From an uncultured Acetatifactor sp. (lineage in GTDB: Bacteria; Bacillota; Clostridia; Lachnospirales; Lachnospiraceae): a DNA stretch of 27,469 nt. The stretch covers positions 1 through 27,469 of the forward strand of contig CAJUAP010000054.1 of assembly GCA_910584435.1 (NCBI GenBank), in the 5' to 3' direction. Below the pieces are notes generated by a model, which was not told the DNA's origin, ran no database searches, and worked only from the letters and a program-made list of their open reading frames with translations. Shown one piece after another: positions 14,783-22,641 of this stretch; the stretch's first letter is position 1; every line of letters begins with the position of its first letter. The position numbers and the translations under genes are program-made.

Positions 14783-15289
14783 ATGATATTGGAGTCAAAT
14801 AGAAGCCTGGAAAAATGCAGGTGTGAAATTTCGGATGCCATCAGGAGTACACAGCTTTATGGAAGGGTTGGGGGCAGAGAGGGAAAATGCCGGTTTTGTG
14901 TTACAAACCGCCGTCATCATGGATGGTTTGACGCAAGAGAGCCGGGCCGGCTGCTTCCCATAGCGGTTTACTGCAGGGGGAGTATTGTTCCTTCCGGCGA
15001 AGGAGTAACGATTCGGGTGAAATTCGTATACGGTTTTCACATGATGGAATTAATGATTTATGCGATATTGCTGTTTCTGATTCTTTCGTATGGAAGAAAC
15101 AGCAGCTATGAAGAGGTATCTCTGGGTATCGTGTGTTTGATGACTATAGGTGGAACCGTATTTGTATATCTTATTTCATTCCTTTTTTCGGTATGTTCAT
15201 TATTGGGTAGGGATGACAAGGAGCAATTGCTGTATTTTTTCACATCGAACCTCCAGGCGGATATTATAACGGTTCAGGCAGGACAGTAG
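14783..15289 (+). CDS. Hypothetical membrane protein
   Basis: This 168-residue protein has a soluble N-terminal half rich in Arg and Cys and two hydrophobic segments (about 87-103 and 113-137), then a hydrophilic tail. ATG 14783 follows GAGGG by about five bases. The pattern of a short basic N-terminal domain, a Gly-rich beta-like stretch (YCRGSIVPSGEGVTIRVKF) and two membrane helices resembles small uncharacterised Lachnospiraceae membrane proteins, but I cannot name a family. It follows the broken secreted-protein gene by 23 bases and may once have shared its transcript. Function unknown. Confidence 0.6.
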   Translation: MILESNRSLEKCRCEISDAIRSTQLYGRVGGREGKCRFCVTNRRHHGWFDAREPGRLLPIAVYCRGSIVPSGEGVTIRVKFVYGFHMMELMIYAILLFLILSYGRNSSYEEVSLGIVCLMTIGGTVFVYLISFLFSVCSLLGRDDKEQLLYFFTSNLQADIITVQAGQ

Positions 15290-15302
15290 GCGGAGGAAAC
15301 AT

Positions 15303-15330
15303 AACAGTTCAGACAGGTCGCTGAACTGTT
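15303..15330 (+). terminator. 10-bp perfect hairpin after the membrane protein gene
   Basis: AACAGTTCAG (15303-15312) pairs with CTGAACTGTT (15321-15330) around an 8-base loop, 13 bases after the stop codon. It is followed by GTTACTTTTC, a weak T-run. Confidence 0.6.
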
Positions 15331-15368
15331 GTTACTTTTCACGGGGTGGGGAAAATAGAGTACAATGA

Positions 15369-15392
15369 CAAGGGACTCTCAGGAGCCCCTTG
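15369..15392. repeat. Short inverted repeat
   Basis: CAAGGG (15369-15374) pairs with CCCTTG (15387-15392), and CTC/GAG inside can also pair. It lies in the 238-base gap before the Rpn relic, where no gene is visible. It may be a second terminator-like structure. Confidence 0.4.
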
Positions 15393-15527
15393 CCCTGCCT
15401 TACATTCAGACAGCGTTGTATTGGCAGATTTCGATTTCACAGATTTTGGTTAGAAAACAAATCCTGCTCATCAGACGTTTCTCTGTTTCAAGACGGATAC
15501 ATTAAATATTTACTCTGTTTTGTTTGT

Positions 15528-15889
15528 TTACACTGTCTGAAGTTTTGAAAGCTGCTCTACTTCTGTTATGCTGAGTTCAGAACATTCTGCGATTTCCTCG
15601 ATTGTGAGTTTTCCCATCTGCAATAGCTTAATTGCTGTTTTTTCTTTGCCAGGTCTATTCCCTGATTTAAAATCTTTCTGGCTTCTGTTTCAATCAATGC
15701 GCCGCCCATCATATCACCTACACCTTTCCGCACTTTTTCATATTTTTGTGCAATCTCATTCATCACATCTCTTGAAAGCTCTGTGATTGTCCTCTTATCA
15801 AACGCCCCTATTACTCCCTGCTGTTCCAGTACATCAAGCCTTTCTAAAATTTTCTGATACTCTGCTTTCAATTCCGCTAGCTTTTTATC
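15528..15889 (-). pseudogene. Relic of an Rpn-family recombination-promoting nuclease gene
   Basis: Read leftward, the frame contains KRTITELSRDVMNEIAQKYE and GDMMGGALIETEARKILNQG, a pattern I associate with the C-terminal part of Rpn (PD-(D/E)XK, putative transposase) proteins. The frame then shifts near 15648-15650, where CTGGC probably replaces CTGGGC. In the new frame it continues AIKLLQMGKLTIEEIAECSE to TAA at 15528-15530, the usual C-terminal helix pair. An in-frame TGA lies just upstream of the start, and the nuclease domain itself is absent, so this is a truncated, frameshifted remnant. Confidence 0.7.
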
Positions 15890-15984
15890 ATATCATTTTT
15901 AAATCTTAAATTCTAGAATTTCATAACAATAGCAGTTGCTGCATATGCAGCTCGTAACAATTCAGCCATGCTCGTTTTTAGGTC

Positions 15985-16014
15985 TTGCTGTTTTCAATGC
16001 TTTTATGTTAAGAT
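15985..16014 (+). promoter_or_regulatory. Candidate promoter of the DUF362 gene
   Basis: TTGCTG (15985-15990), an 18-base spacer and an extended -10 TGT-TAAGAT (hexamer 16009-16014) lie 76 bases before the start. The perfect palindrome GCTGCATATGCAGC lies just upstream at 15938-15951. Confidence 0.4.
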
Positions 16015-16089
16015 AAGGTGAACAGAATGAAGGAATCCGGCTTAAGATAATCTTCATTCCGGAAAGAAACCGAAGGAGGTTACGGCACT

Positions 16090-16953
16090 ATGGAAAAGGC
16101 AAAGGTCTATTTTACAAGGGAGATTACACCGGAAGCTATGATCCGGCTCTATGAGGCATTGGGCGTGAAATTAGAGGGGAAAGCGGCGGTAAAGCTTCAT
16201 TCCGGTGAGGTGGGCAATCAAAATTTCCTGCGTCCTGAATTCATGAAGCCCATGGTTGATTATGTGAAAGGCACCATAGTGGAGTGCAATACGGCTTATG
16301 AGGGAAAGCGCAGCACTACCAGGGAGCATTGGGAAACCATGAAGCTCCATGGATGGACAGGCATTGCCGAAGTGGACATTCTGGACGAGGAAGGGGAAAT
16401 TGAGCTTGCCATACCGGAAGGGCAGAGGATACAGAAGAATTTTATAGGGGATCATATTGGAAAGTATGATTCCATGCTGGTATTATCCCATTTTAAGGGG
16501 CATCCCATGGGCGGATTCGGGGGTGCGCTGAAAAATATTTCCATTGGACTGGCTTCTTCCCATGGCAAGGCATATATCCACGGTGCCGGAAATGTAGAGG
16601 AAATCTGGACTTCGGATCATGATTCTTTTCTGGAATCCATGGCGGATGCCAGTAAGTCAATAATGGATTATTTCGGGGAGAAGATAGCGTTTATCAATGT
16701 AATGAAGAATATGTCCGTTGACTGTGACTGCTGTGCCGTTGCAGAGGACCCGGCTATGGCGGATATCGGCATTCTGGCATCTCTTGACCCGGTGGCGCTG
16801 GATCAGGCATGTCTTGACCTGGTGTATGCTTCCGACGATCCGGGCAGGGATCATCTGCTGGAACGGATTGAGTCCAGAAATGGCATTCATACCATAGAAG
16901 CGGCTGCAGGGATTGGCGTGGGCAGCCGGGAGTACGAGCTGGCGGAGCTTTAG
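16090..16953 (+). CDS. DUF362 domain protein
   Basis: The 287-residue product matches the DUF362 family by its overall pattern: VKLHSGEVGNQNFLRPEF, the HFKGHPMGGFGGALKNISIG core (about residues 136-157), and a C-terminal DPVALDQACLDLVY segment. Many relatives carry a ferredoxin-like 4Fe-4S domain; this one does not, but it has a cysteine cluster VDCDCCAV (Cys212, 214, 215) that could bind a metal. ATG 16090 follows AAGGAGG with good spacing. It is a single-gene unit, convergent with pyrI. The biochemical role of the family is not settled, and I do not assign one. Confidence 0.85.
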   Translation: MEKAKVYFTREITPEAMIRLYEALGVKLEGKAAVKLHSGEVGNQNFLRPEFMKPMVDYVKGTIVECNTAYEGKRSTTREHWETMKLHGWTGIAEVDILDEEGEIELAIPEGQRIQKNFIGDHIGKYDSMLVLSHFKGHPMGGFGGALKNISIGLASSHGKAYIHGAGNVEEIWTSDHDSFLESMADASKSIMDYFGEKIAFINVMKNMSVDCDCCAVAEDPAMADIGILASLDPVALDQACLDLVYASDDPGRDHLLERIESRNGIHTIEAAAGIGVGSREYELAEL

Positions 16954-17035
16954 ACAATAAATATGTATCAGAAACAGTTATTTGGATTCCCTGGGGATGC
17001 GCAGATGGCAGTTCTCAGGGAAATTCCACAATAAA

Positions 17036-17072
17036 CCTCCATGCATCCCGGCCGCGCCGACATGCATGGAGG
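17036..17072. terminator. Perfect 10-bp hairpin between convergent genes
   Basis: CCTCCATGCA (17036-17045) pairs with TGCATGGAGG (17063-17072). It lies between the DUF362 stop (16953) and the pyrI stop (17144), a usual place for a bidirectional terminator, although no clear T-run is present on either side. An overlapping segment, TAAACCTCCA (17032-17041), can instead pair with TGGAGGTTTA (17095-17104). Confidence 0.55.
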
Positions 17073-17143
17073 TAAGGCAATAAAGGGAATTGTCTGGAGG
17101 TTTACTGTGTGCAAGGGAGCTCATTTTGACTGTGCGGTAATTG

Positions 17144-17590
17144 TCATTTGAGCCCGGAACCGGAATAACCGGAATATTTCTCTTCGCAGTATTTGCACCG
17201 GTAAATTTCTTTCTGTGTATCTGCCAGATAGAAGATATGGGGCAGTTCCTGCTCAATGGAAGTAATGCACCTGGGGTTATGGCATTTAATGACATTTTTA
17301 ATCTGTTTTGGCAGAGCCAGCTCTTTCTTTTCTACGATTTCTCCGTTTTTAATGACATTAACAGTGATGCTGTGATCAATCAGAGCTAATACATCAAAAT
17401 TCAGCATATTGATATCACATTCCACCTTCAGAATATCTTTTTTGTCCATTTTATTGCTGCGGGCGTTCTTGATGATGGCCACGGTACAGTCCAGCTTGTC
17501 CAGCTGTAAAAGGTAATAAATATCCAGGCTTCTTCCCGCCTTGATATGGTCAAGTACAAATCCTTCTTCCAGTTTTCCTACATTCAGCAT
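17144..17590 (-). CDS. pyrI: Aspartate carbamoyltransferase regulatory subunit
   Basis: PyrI is the allosteric, nucleotide-binding subunit of aspartate transcarbamoylase and contains no catalytic site. The 148-residue product begins MLNVGKLEEGFVLDHIKAG, the usual N-terminal nucleotide-binding region. It ends with a zinc domain whose four ligands are visible: Cys103 and Cys108 (CHNPRC) and Cys132 and Cys135 (CKYC). I start at ATG 17590, with AAAGGTG seven bases upstream; a GTG at 17599 overlaps the pyrB stop but is too close to a binding site. It directly follows pyrB, so the two are co-transcribed and the holoenzyme should be regulated by nucleotides. Confidence 0.95.
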   Translation of the reverse strand: MLNVGKLEEGFVLDHIKAGRSLDIYYLLQLDKLDCTVAIIKNARSNKMDKKDILKVECDINMLNFDVLALIDHSITVNVIKNGEIVEKKELALPKQIKNVIKCHNPRCITSIEQELPHIFYLADTQKEIYRCKYCEEKYSGYSGSGLK

Positions 17591-17595
17591 AAGTT

Positions 17596-18510
17596 TCACC
17601 TTTCCTTTTCCAGCAGAGTTAATATCAATGCCATGCGCACATAGACGCCGTATTGGGCTTGTTTGAAGTATACGGCTCTTGGATCATCATCCACTTCTAC
17701 GGATATCTCATTGACTCTGGGGAGAGGATGGAGTACCAGCATATCCTGTTTTGCCAGTTCCATTTTGCCCGCATTCAGGATGTAGAAGTCTTTGAGCCTG
17801 ACGTAATCTTCCTCATTAAAGAAGCGCTCTTTCTGCACTCTGGTCATATAGAGCAGATCCAGTTCCGGCATGATTTTCTCCAGGCGGATGACTTCGTCAT
17901 AGGGAATTTTCTTATCCTTGAGCATGTCGGTAATGTAATCCGGTACTCTTAATTCTTCGGGAGAGATGAAGACAAAACGAATATTATCATAGCGTACCAG
18001 GGCATTGATCAGGGAATGCACGGTTCTGCCGAATTTCAGGTCTCCGCACAGGCCGATGGTAAAATCCCTCAGGCGTCCTTTCAGGCTGCGGATGGTGAGC
18101 AGGTCAGTCAGAGTCTGGGTAGGATGCTGATGTCCGCCGTCTCCTGCGTTGATGACAGGGATGGCCGATTCCTCAGAGGCAACCATGGGGGCGCCCTCTT
18201 TTGGATGACGCATGGCACAAATGTCCGCATAGCATGAAATAATGCGGATGGTGTCAGATACGCTCTCTCCTTTGGAAGCAGAAGAAGAAGCGGCATCGGC
18301 AAATCCGATGACTCTTCCGCCCAGCCTGGTCATGGCTGACTCAAAACTTAAACGAGTGCGTGTGCTTGGCTCATAAAAACAGGTGGCTAGAATTTTCCCG
18401 TCGCAGGCATGGGCATAATGTCCGGGGTTTTTCTCAATATCGTTAGCCAGGTCAAAAAGCTTGTCCAGCTCTTCCGTTGTAAAATCAAGCGGACTCATCA
18501 AATGTCTCAT
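17596..18510 (-). CDS. pyrB: Aspartate carbamoyltransferase catalytic subunit
   Basis: This enzyme condenses carbamoyl phosphate and L-aspartate to carbamoyl aspartate, the committed step of pyrimidine synthesis. The product is 304 residues, a normal length. Visible motifs are the carbamoyl-phosphate site STRTR (residues 49-53), ASKGES in the loop that reaches the neighbouring subunit's active site, HPTQTLTDL, CGDLKFGRTVHSL and HPLPRVNEIS. I start at ATG 18510 after CGGAGG, seven bases upstream; the frame extends upstream but without a binding site. A UUCG-loop terminator lies immediately upstream (18527-18553), leaving almost no room for a separate promoter between it and the gene. Confidence 0.96.
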   Translation of the reverse strand: MRHLMSPLDFTTEELDKLFDLANDIEKNPGHYAHACDGKILATCFYEPSTRTRLSFESAMTRLGGRVIGFADAASSSASKGESVSDTIRIISCYADICAMRHPKEGAPMVASEESAIPVINAGDGGHQHPTQTLTDLLTIRSLKGRLRDFTIGLCGDLKFGRTVHSLINALVRYDNIRFVFISPEELRVPDYITDMLKDKKIPYDEVIRLEKIMPELDLLYMTRVQKERFFNEEDYVRLKDFYILNAGKMELAKQDMLVLHPLPRVNEISVEVDDDPRAVYFKQAQYGVYVRMALILTLLEKER

Positions 18511-18526
18511 GGTTTCCTCCGTTCTC

Positions 18527-18553
18527 AAAAAAAGTCGAAGACGAATCTTCGAC
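18527..18553 (-). terminator. UUCG-loop terminator upstream of pyrB, possible attenuator
   Basis: On the minus strand, GTCGAAGA, loop TTCG, TCTTCGAC form a perfect 8-bp stem (18534-18553) followed by TTTTTTT (18527-18533). It lies 11 bases after the nitroreductase stop and only 16 bases before the pyrB start, between the two. It can end the nitroreductase transcript and may control read-through into pyrBI. Confidence 0.85.
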
Positions 18554-18564
18554 ACATCATTGCG

Positions 18565-19104
18565 TTATGATTGATAGGATAGTAAATCTTCAACTGCTTT
18601 ACGTCTGGGTGCATTTGGAGTCTCTGCGGGATATCCGATGGGAATTAATGCTGCAAGTTCCCTCTCAGGGGAGATATCCAAAAGTTCAGCTGCTTCTTCC
18701 TCATCGAACAGCCCTAAGATAACCGTGCCAAGACCCTGCTCACAGGCTGCCAGGCAGAAAGCTTCGCTGGCAATACCGGCATCGAACATCTGCCAGCCGT
18801 CTTCTTTGGGAGTGGAATAAGAACCGTCTCTCTCATAGCCGCTGCGTCCCTTGATTATGGTAACAGCCACTACCATGGGGGCATTCTCTATAATGGTTCC
18901 ATTTCCGGGGAACAGACGGGTACATTTGGCAAGGGCGGTTTTCTTCTCGCCTTCTACGGCAATATAGCGGGTAATCTGTGTGTTCTTCCAGCTGGGGGCG
19001 TAGGAAGCGGTTTCCACTATCTGCGCAAGTACTTCATGGGAAACAGGCTGGTCTGTAAATCTGCGGATGCTTCTGCGTCCTCTGATACATTCATTTGCAG
19101 TCAT
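18565..19104 (-). CDS. Nitroreductase family protein
   Basis: The product is 179 residues of the FMN-dependent nitroreductase fold. It begins with the flavin-phosphate contact RGRRSIRRF, contains PSWKNTQ, and ends with GTVILGLFDEEEAAELL and PIGYPAE followed by a basic segment, as in the family. These enzymes reduce nitro compounds, quinones or other substrates with NAD(P)H; the substrate here is unknown. ATG 19104 follows GGAGG (18 bases further upstream on the minus strand), and an in-frame ATG at 19143 is less likely. A promoter with an extended -10 lies at 19134-19162. pyrB and pyrI follow in the same direction. Confidence 0.9.
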   Translation of the reverse strand: MTANECIRGRRSIRRFTDQPVSHEVLAQIVETASYAPSWKNTQITRYIAVEGEKKTALAKCTRLFPGNGTIIENAPMVVAVTIIKGRSGYERDGSYSTPKEDGWQMFDAGIASEAFCLAACEQGLGTVILGLFDEEEAAELLDISPERELAALIPIGYPAETPNAPRRKAVEDLLSYQS

Positions 19105-19133
19105 TGTCTCAACCTCCTGGATTATTTTGTTAT

Positions 19134-19162
19134 ATGATACCACGTCTGCGTTCCGGTTGCAA
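19134..19162 (-). promoter_or_regulatory. Promoter of the nitroreductase (and possibly pyrBI)
   Basis: On the minus strand, TTGCAA (19157-19162), a 17-base spacer and TATCAT (19134-19139) preceded by TGG form a -35 and extended -10. No comparable promoter is seen between the nitroreductase and pyrB. Confidence 0.6.
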
Positions 19163-19255
19163 GATGTTGTTTTGAGCGTTCTTGGGATTTTCGGGCATTA
19201 CCATTTATTTCTATTAATTTTTTAGTACATATGTGAAAGTTAGTGAAAAATTGGG

Positions 19256-19284
19256 TAGAAAATGTTCAAAAAGTGTTGTATAAT
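19256..19284 (+). promoter_or_regulatory. Candidate promoter of the chemoreceptor gene
   Basis: TAGAAA (19256-19261), a 17-base spacer and a perfect TATAAT (19279-19284) lie 71 bases before the start. The -35 matches consensus at four of six positions. No sigma-28 type sequence was seen. Confidence 0.5.
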
Positions 19285-19354
19285 GAAATCGGCATACTCA
19301 GCAAAATGCAATGGAATTGGAAGTACAAAAATATAAAGAGAGGAGTATATGAGG

Positions 19355-21064
19355 ATGAGACAACGAAAGTCGAAAGGACTAAGAATGAAATTGCTTCTGC
19401 TGACAATAGTACCGGTTGTTTTAGTGGGGGTAATTTTGTTTATGATCAGTGCCGATTCTATGCAGACAAGTCTTCAGGAACTGTCCAGAACGAGGGTGAA
19501 GGATATTAATGATGCGCTTTTGGAGGCTTATGAGACACTGTATGAAGGTGATTGGGCATATGATAGGAGCAGTTTTACCAAGGGGGATAAGGATTTATTT
19601 GCTACATATGACATGCTTGATACAATTCAGGAAGTAGATGATGTGCACATCACTATTTTCTGGGGTGATACCCGAATCATGACCACAGTGCGTCAGCAGG
19701 ACGGCCGGCGTTTTGTGAATACCCAGGCAGGGGAGGCGGTCATTGACGCGGTGCTGCGCCGGGGAGAAGATTATTACAGCCCGGATACAGAGATTAATGG
19801 TATGAAATATTTCAGCTACTACAATCCTATCAAAAATTCTGACAATTCTATTGTGGGTATGTTCTTTGTGGGAGTATCAAATTCTGATGTCACCAGTGAT
19901 ATTAATAATGCTATTATGAATGTAATAGTGGCGTTGATAGTTCTGCTGGTGCTCAGTGCAGTATTGGTGCTGGTGATTGCACTGAATCTGATTAAGACGA
20001 TCCAGAGCTGTGTAAATTCGGTTGTGAACATTGAGACAGGCAGCTTAAATGTACATGCACAGACAGGTTTCTTTAACAGAAGAGATGAGCTGGCGCTTTT
20101 GGCGGACAGTATTAATAAAATGGCTGCCAGATTTGTCAATATTACAGGAGAGATCAAGAACAGCTCTGATTTTATGAAGAGCGGGGCAGATACGCTGACA
20201 CAGGTGGCAGAAAGTACACAGACTTCCATTGATGAGGTTTCCAGGGCAATCGAGGATGTGGCAAATGGCGCTACGTCACAGGCAAGTGACACACAGGATG
20301 CGGCTGTCAACATTGAGACCATGGGCACGTCCATTGAGAAAATCGTAGGGGAAATCAATAATCTGGCAGCAGCTGCGGATAACACGCAGGATACCAGTAA
20401 AAATGCGGGAAGAGCAATGGAAGAGCTTATTCAGATTAACATGGAGACAAATGCTTCCGTGGAGAAGATTGTGGGACAATCTGAAATTAATGTGAATGCG
20501 GCGGCCAGGATTCAGGAAGTAGTCAACGTGATCAGTGATATTGCGTCCCAGACAAATCTGTTAAGCCTAAATGCCAGTATTGAAGCAGCCAGGGCAGGGG
20601 AACAGGGCAAAGGTTTTGGCGTTGTGGCATTGGAGGTAGGCAAGCTGGCAGAGAACAGTTCCAAATCCGCGGCAGAGATTGAGAATATTATCAAAGAGCT
20701 GGTGGGAAATATTGAAGAGACATCTGATTTAACTACAGTATTGAGCAATAATACGAAGAAGCAGATTGATAAACTGCGCAGTACGCAGAAAGATTTTAAC
20801 AATGTGTTGTCCAATGTGCATCTTATGTTCGAGAAGACTATGAATGTGCAGACGGAAATTACTAGAATTAACGAAATCCGCAAGAAAATTGAAGAAATTG
20901 TTGAGAATCTGTCTGCTTTATCTGAGGAAAATGCAGCGTCCAGTGAGCAGACTACTGCATCTGCCAATATGGTGGTTCAGTCTATGGAACAGTTGAATGC
21001 ATCTACACAGGAAATGAATGAAATTGCTGCAAAACTGGCAGAAATTATCTCTTATTTTCACTAA
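19355..21064 (+). CDS. Methyl-accepting chemotaxis protein
   Basis: The product is 569 residues: basic N-terminus, transmembrane segment (about 12-31), an extracytoplasmic Cache-like sensor of about 150 residues (containing FFVGVSNSDV near its end), a second membrane segment (about 187-211), HAMP-like region and a long helical signalling domain. The conserved hairpin tip reads DIASQTNLLSLNASIEAARA followed by GEQGKGFGVVALEVGKLAENS, the region that contacts CheA and CheW. I start at ATG 19355, nine bases after AGGAG; ATG 19349 in the same frame is only three bases from it. No other chemotaxis or flagellar gene is in the window, so it is an orphan receptor, and its ligand is unknown. Confidence 0.93.
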   Translation: MRQRKSKGLRMKLLLLTIVPVVLVGVILFMISADSMQTSLQELSRTRVKDINDALLEAYETLYEGDWAYDRSSFTKGDKDLFATYDMLDTIQEVDDVHITIFWGDTRIMTTVRQQDGRRFVNTQAGEAVIDAVLRRGEDYYSPDTEINGMKYFSYYNPIKNSDNSIVGMFFVGVSNSDVTSDINNAIMNVIVALIVLLVLSAVLVLVIALNLIKTIQSCVNSVVNIETGSLNVHAQTGFFNRRDELALLADSINKMAARFVNITGEIKNSSDFMKSGADTLTQVAESTQTSIDEVSRAIEDVANGATSQASDTQDAAVNIETMGTSIEKIVGEINNLAAAADNTQDTSKNAGRAMEELIQINMETNASVEKIVGQSEINVNAAARIQEVVNVISDIASQTNLLSLNASIEAARAGEQGKGFGVVALEVGKLAENSSKSAAEIENIIKELVGNIEETSDLTTVLSNNTKKQIDKLRSTQKDFNNVLSNVHLMFEKTMNVQTEITRINEIRKKIEEIVENLSALSEENAASSEQTTASANMVVQSMEQLNASTQEMNEIAAKLAEIISYFH

Positions 21065-21092
21065 GTTAAGTTTCCGTTTATAAAGGCAGAAT

Positions 21093-21153
21093 AGAAATGA
21101 TTGTGCAGACTGTTCCTGGGAGCATATGCAAGGCGGTCTGTGCAGTCATTTCT
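21093..21153 (+). repeat. 20-bp imperfect inverted repeat rich in G-U pairs
   Basis: The arms 21093-21112 and 21134-21153 pair over 20 positions if four G-U pairs are allowed on the plus strand, with a 21-base loop. On the minus strand these four become C-A mismatches, which favours a plus-strand RNA structure. There is no T-run, so it is not a standard terminator, although it lies just after the chemoreceptor. The rest of the 327-base gap 21065-21391 holds the downstream promoter and no gene. Confidence 0.6.
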
Positions 21154-21283
21154 GCTGTGAGGTGCTTCCGGCATATTGTGAAAAACACACAGTCCTGATA
21201 AGCTGTCTGAATTGTTATGGTTACTGTTCACTCCGTTCACAGCAGCCACCATTACTTTTTTGGCAGATAGATTGATGTGGGTG

Positions 21284-21312
21284 TTGACTTGTGCACAATA
21301 AAATGATAAAAT
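21284..21312 (+). promoter_or_regulatory. Promoter of the three-gene membrane protein operon
   Basis: TTGACT (21284-21289), a 17-base spacer and TAAAAT (21307-21312) match the sigma-A consensus at five of six bases each, 80 bases before the first gene. Confidence 0.7.
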
Positions 21313-21391
21313 AAAAATTGTGGGAGAGAAGAAAGGTCTATTTGGTTTGGCTCCTGCATAATTCATAGTAACAGGAAAAAGGAGAAAAAGC

Positions 21392-21808
21392 ATGAGTGAG
21401 AACAATGTTGAGAATCAGCCGCAAGGTACAGGGGAATCGGGTGGACAGTATAGCAGTTACCAGGATAATACATCAAATATGCAATATCAGGTGCCGATAG
21501 AAAATGTACCAGGCAACAAAGCAAACGGCCTTCAGATAGCTGGTCTGGTCTGTGGTATTCTTGCAATATGCTCCAGTTGCTGTTATGGAATTACCGGTAT
21601 TATTTTGGGAATTGCCGGGCTGATTTGTTCGATTATGGGAAATAAGAATAATAAGAATGGTGTGGGAATTGCAGGATTGGTGTGTTCCATAATCGGTATC
21701 ATTCTGGGAGTTGTGATATTGATTTATTTTATCTGGATCTTCATGGTTATTCTGGAAATGGGGACTGACACGGGTTACTGGGAAATATTACAACAGATGG
21801 GATATTAA
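21392..21808 (+). CDS. DUF4190-type membrane protein
   Basis: This 138-residue protein has a hydrophilic Gln/Asn/Ser/Gly-rich N-terminus (about 1-45), then two paired hydrophobic segments separated by a short NKNNKNG turn. The repeated AGLVC-x3-GI pattern (AGLVCGILAI and AGLVCSIIGI) is the hallmark of the DUF4190 fold. ATG 21392 follows AAAAGGAG. It is the first gene of a three-gene operon with two other small membrane proteins. The function of the family is not known to me. Confidence 0.8.
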   Translation: MSENNVENQPQGTGESGGQYSSYQDNTSNMQYQVPIENVPGNKANGLQIAGLVCGILAICSSCCYGITGIILGIAGLICSIMGNKNNKNGVGIAGLVCSIIGIILGVVILIYFIWIFMVILEMGTDTGYWEILQQMGY

Positions 21809-21823
21809 TCTTCTACATAGAAA

Positions 21824-22237
21824 ATGATGAAGAAAAATCTGGAGGATCAGCTTTTTCATATCGGACTTGTTTTATGCGGGGCAGGAGCAGGAATAGGTGT
21901 GCTGTATCATTTGTTTATTGATGGGCGTCTGCCGTACATTCCCTGTTTCCTGTCTTCGGTAATGGGCATTTATTGTCCCGGCTGCGGAGGCACCAGAGCG
22001 GTGCTTGCCCTATTGAAGGGGCATTTATTGCTTTCGGTGTGGTATCATCCGCTGGTATTGTATGCTGTGGTTATTGCAGGCGGATTTATGATAACACAGG
22101 GTTTGCACAGGTTCGGTATTCAATGGATACATGGGTGGAAATTCCATTCATGGTACTTATATGGTGCAGTTATTTTAATAGGTTGCAATTTCCTCATAAA
22201 AAATATGCTTCGGCTGATATGGGGGATTACAATGTAA
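21824..22237 (+). CDS. DUF2752-type membrane protein
   Basis: This 137-residue protein has about three membrane segments and the motif YCPGCGGTRAV (about residues 51-61), which defines DUF2752. The Cys pair is a possible metal or redox site, but this is inferred from the motif only. Two ATGs (21824 and 21827) are adjacent and the binding site is weak. It starts 15 bases after its upstream neighbour and is probably translated with it. Function unknown. Confidence 0.8.
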   Translation: MMKKNLEDQLFHIGLVLCGAGAGIGVLYHLFIDGRLPYIPCFLSSVMGIYCPGCGGTRAVLALLKGHLLLSVWYHPLVLYAVVIAGGFMITQGLHRFGIQWIHGWKFHSWYLYGAVILIGCNFLIKNMLRLIWGITM

Positions 22238-22324
22238 AAATGCAAGTTGTCACAGCAGATAAGATCTGCCTTTGGGCAGAGCGGATGTGCATTGCAGGAA
22301 GAATACAGAAAGGAGGGAGAGGGT

Positions 22325-22627
22325 ATGAGTAAGAAAGCGACCGGAATTGTGGCTTATATCTCCATTATCGGATGGATCATCGCATTTTTGGCTGGAGATA
22401 AGGAGGGTGCTAAATTCCACTTGAATCAGGCACTTGTGGTAGACGTGACTATGATTATCTTTAATATTGTAGCAGGAGTATTAAGTATTATTCCTGTGAT
22501 TGGCGCTATTTTGTCTTTAGTGATAAGCGTTGCGCTGCTGGTATTTTGGATCATGGGGCTTGTTTATGCCATTAAGGAAGAGGAAAAAGAAATTCCTTTG
22601 CTTGGTGCCATCAAGATTTTAAAGTAA
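22325..22627 (+). CDS. DUF4870-type membrane protein
   Basis: This 100-residue protein has about three membrane segments and begins with the pattern IVAYISIIGWIIAFLAGDKE followed by FHLNQAL, characteristic of DUF4870 proteins. ATG 22325 follows AAGGAGGG; the longer frame from 22247 lacks such a site. It is the last gene of the small membrane-protein operon and a strong terminator follows. Function unknown. Confidence 0.85.
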   Translation: MSKKATGIVAYISIIGWIIAFLAGDKEGAKFHLNQALVVDVTMIIFNIVAGVLSIIPVIGAILSLVISVALLVFWIMGLVYAIKEEEKEIPLLGAIKILK

Positions 22628-22641
22628 TGGAAAAATGAAAA

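Noticed and set aside
15880..16010. Minus-strand open stretch reading MAELLRAAYAATAIVMKF before a stop, perhaps more of the Rpn relic
   Set aside because: It is only 18 codons from its ATG, includes a palindrome, and shows no motif that ties it to the Rpn family.
19243..19509. 88-codon open frame overlapping the start of the chemoreceptor gene
   Set aside because: It is in another frame of the well-supported chemoreceptor, and begins upstream of its promoter -10.
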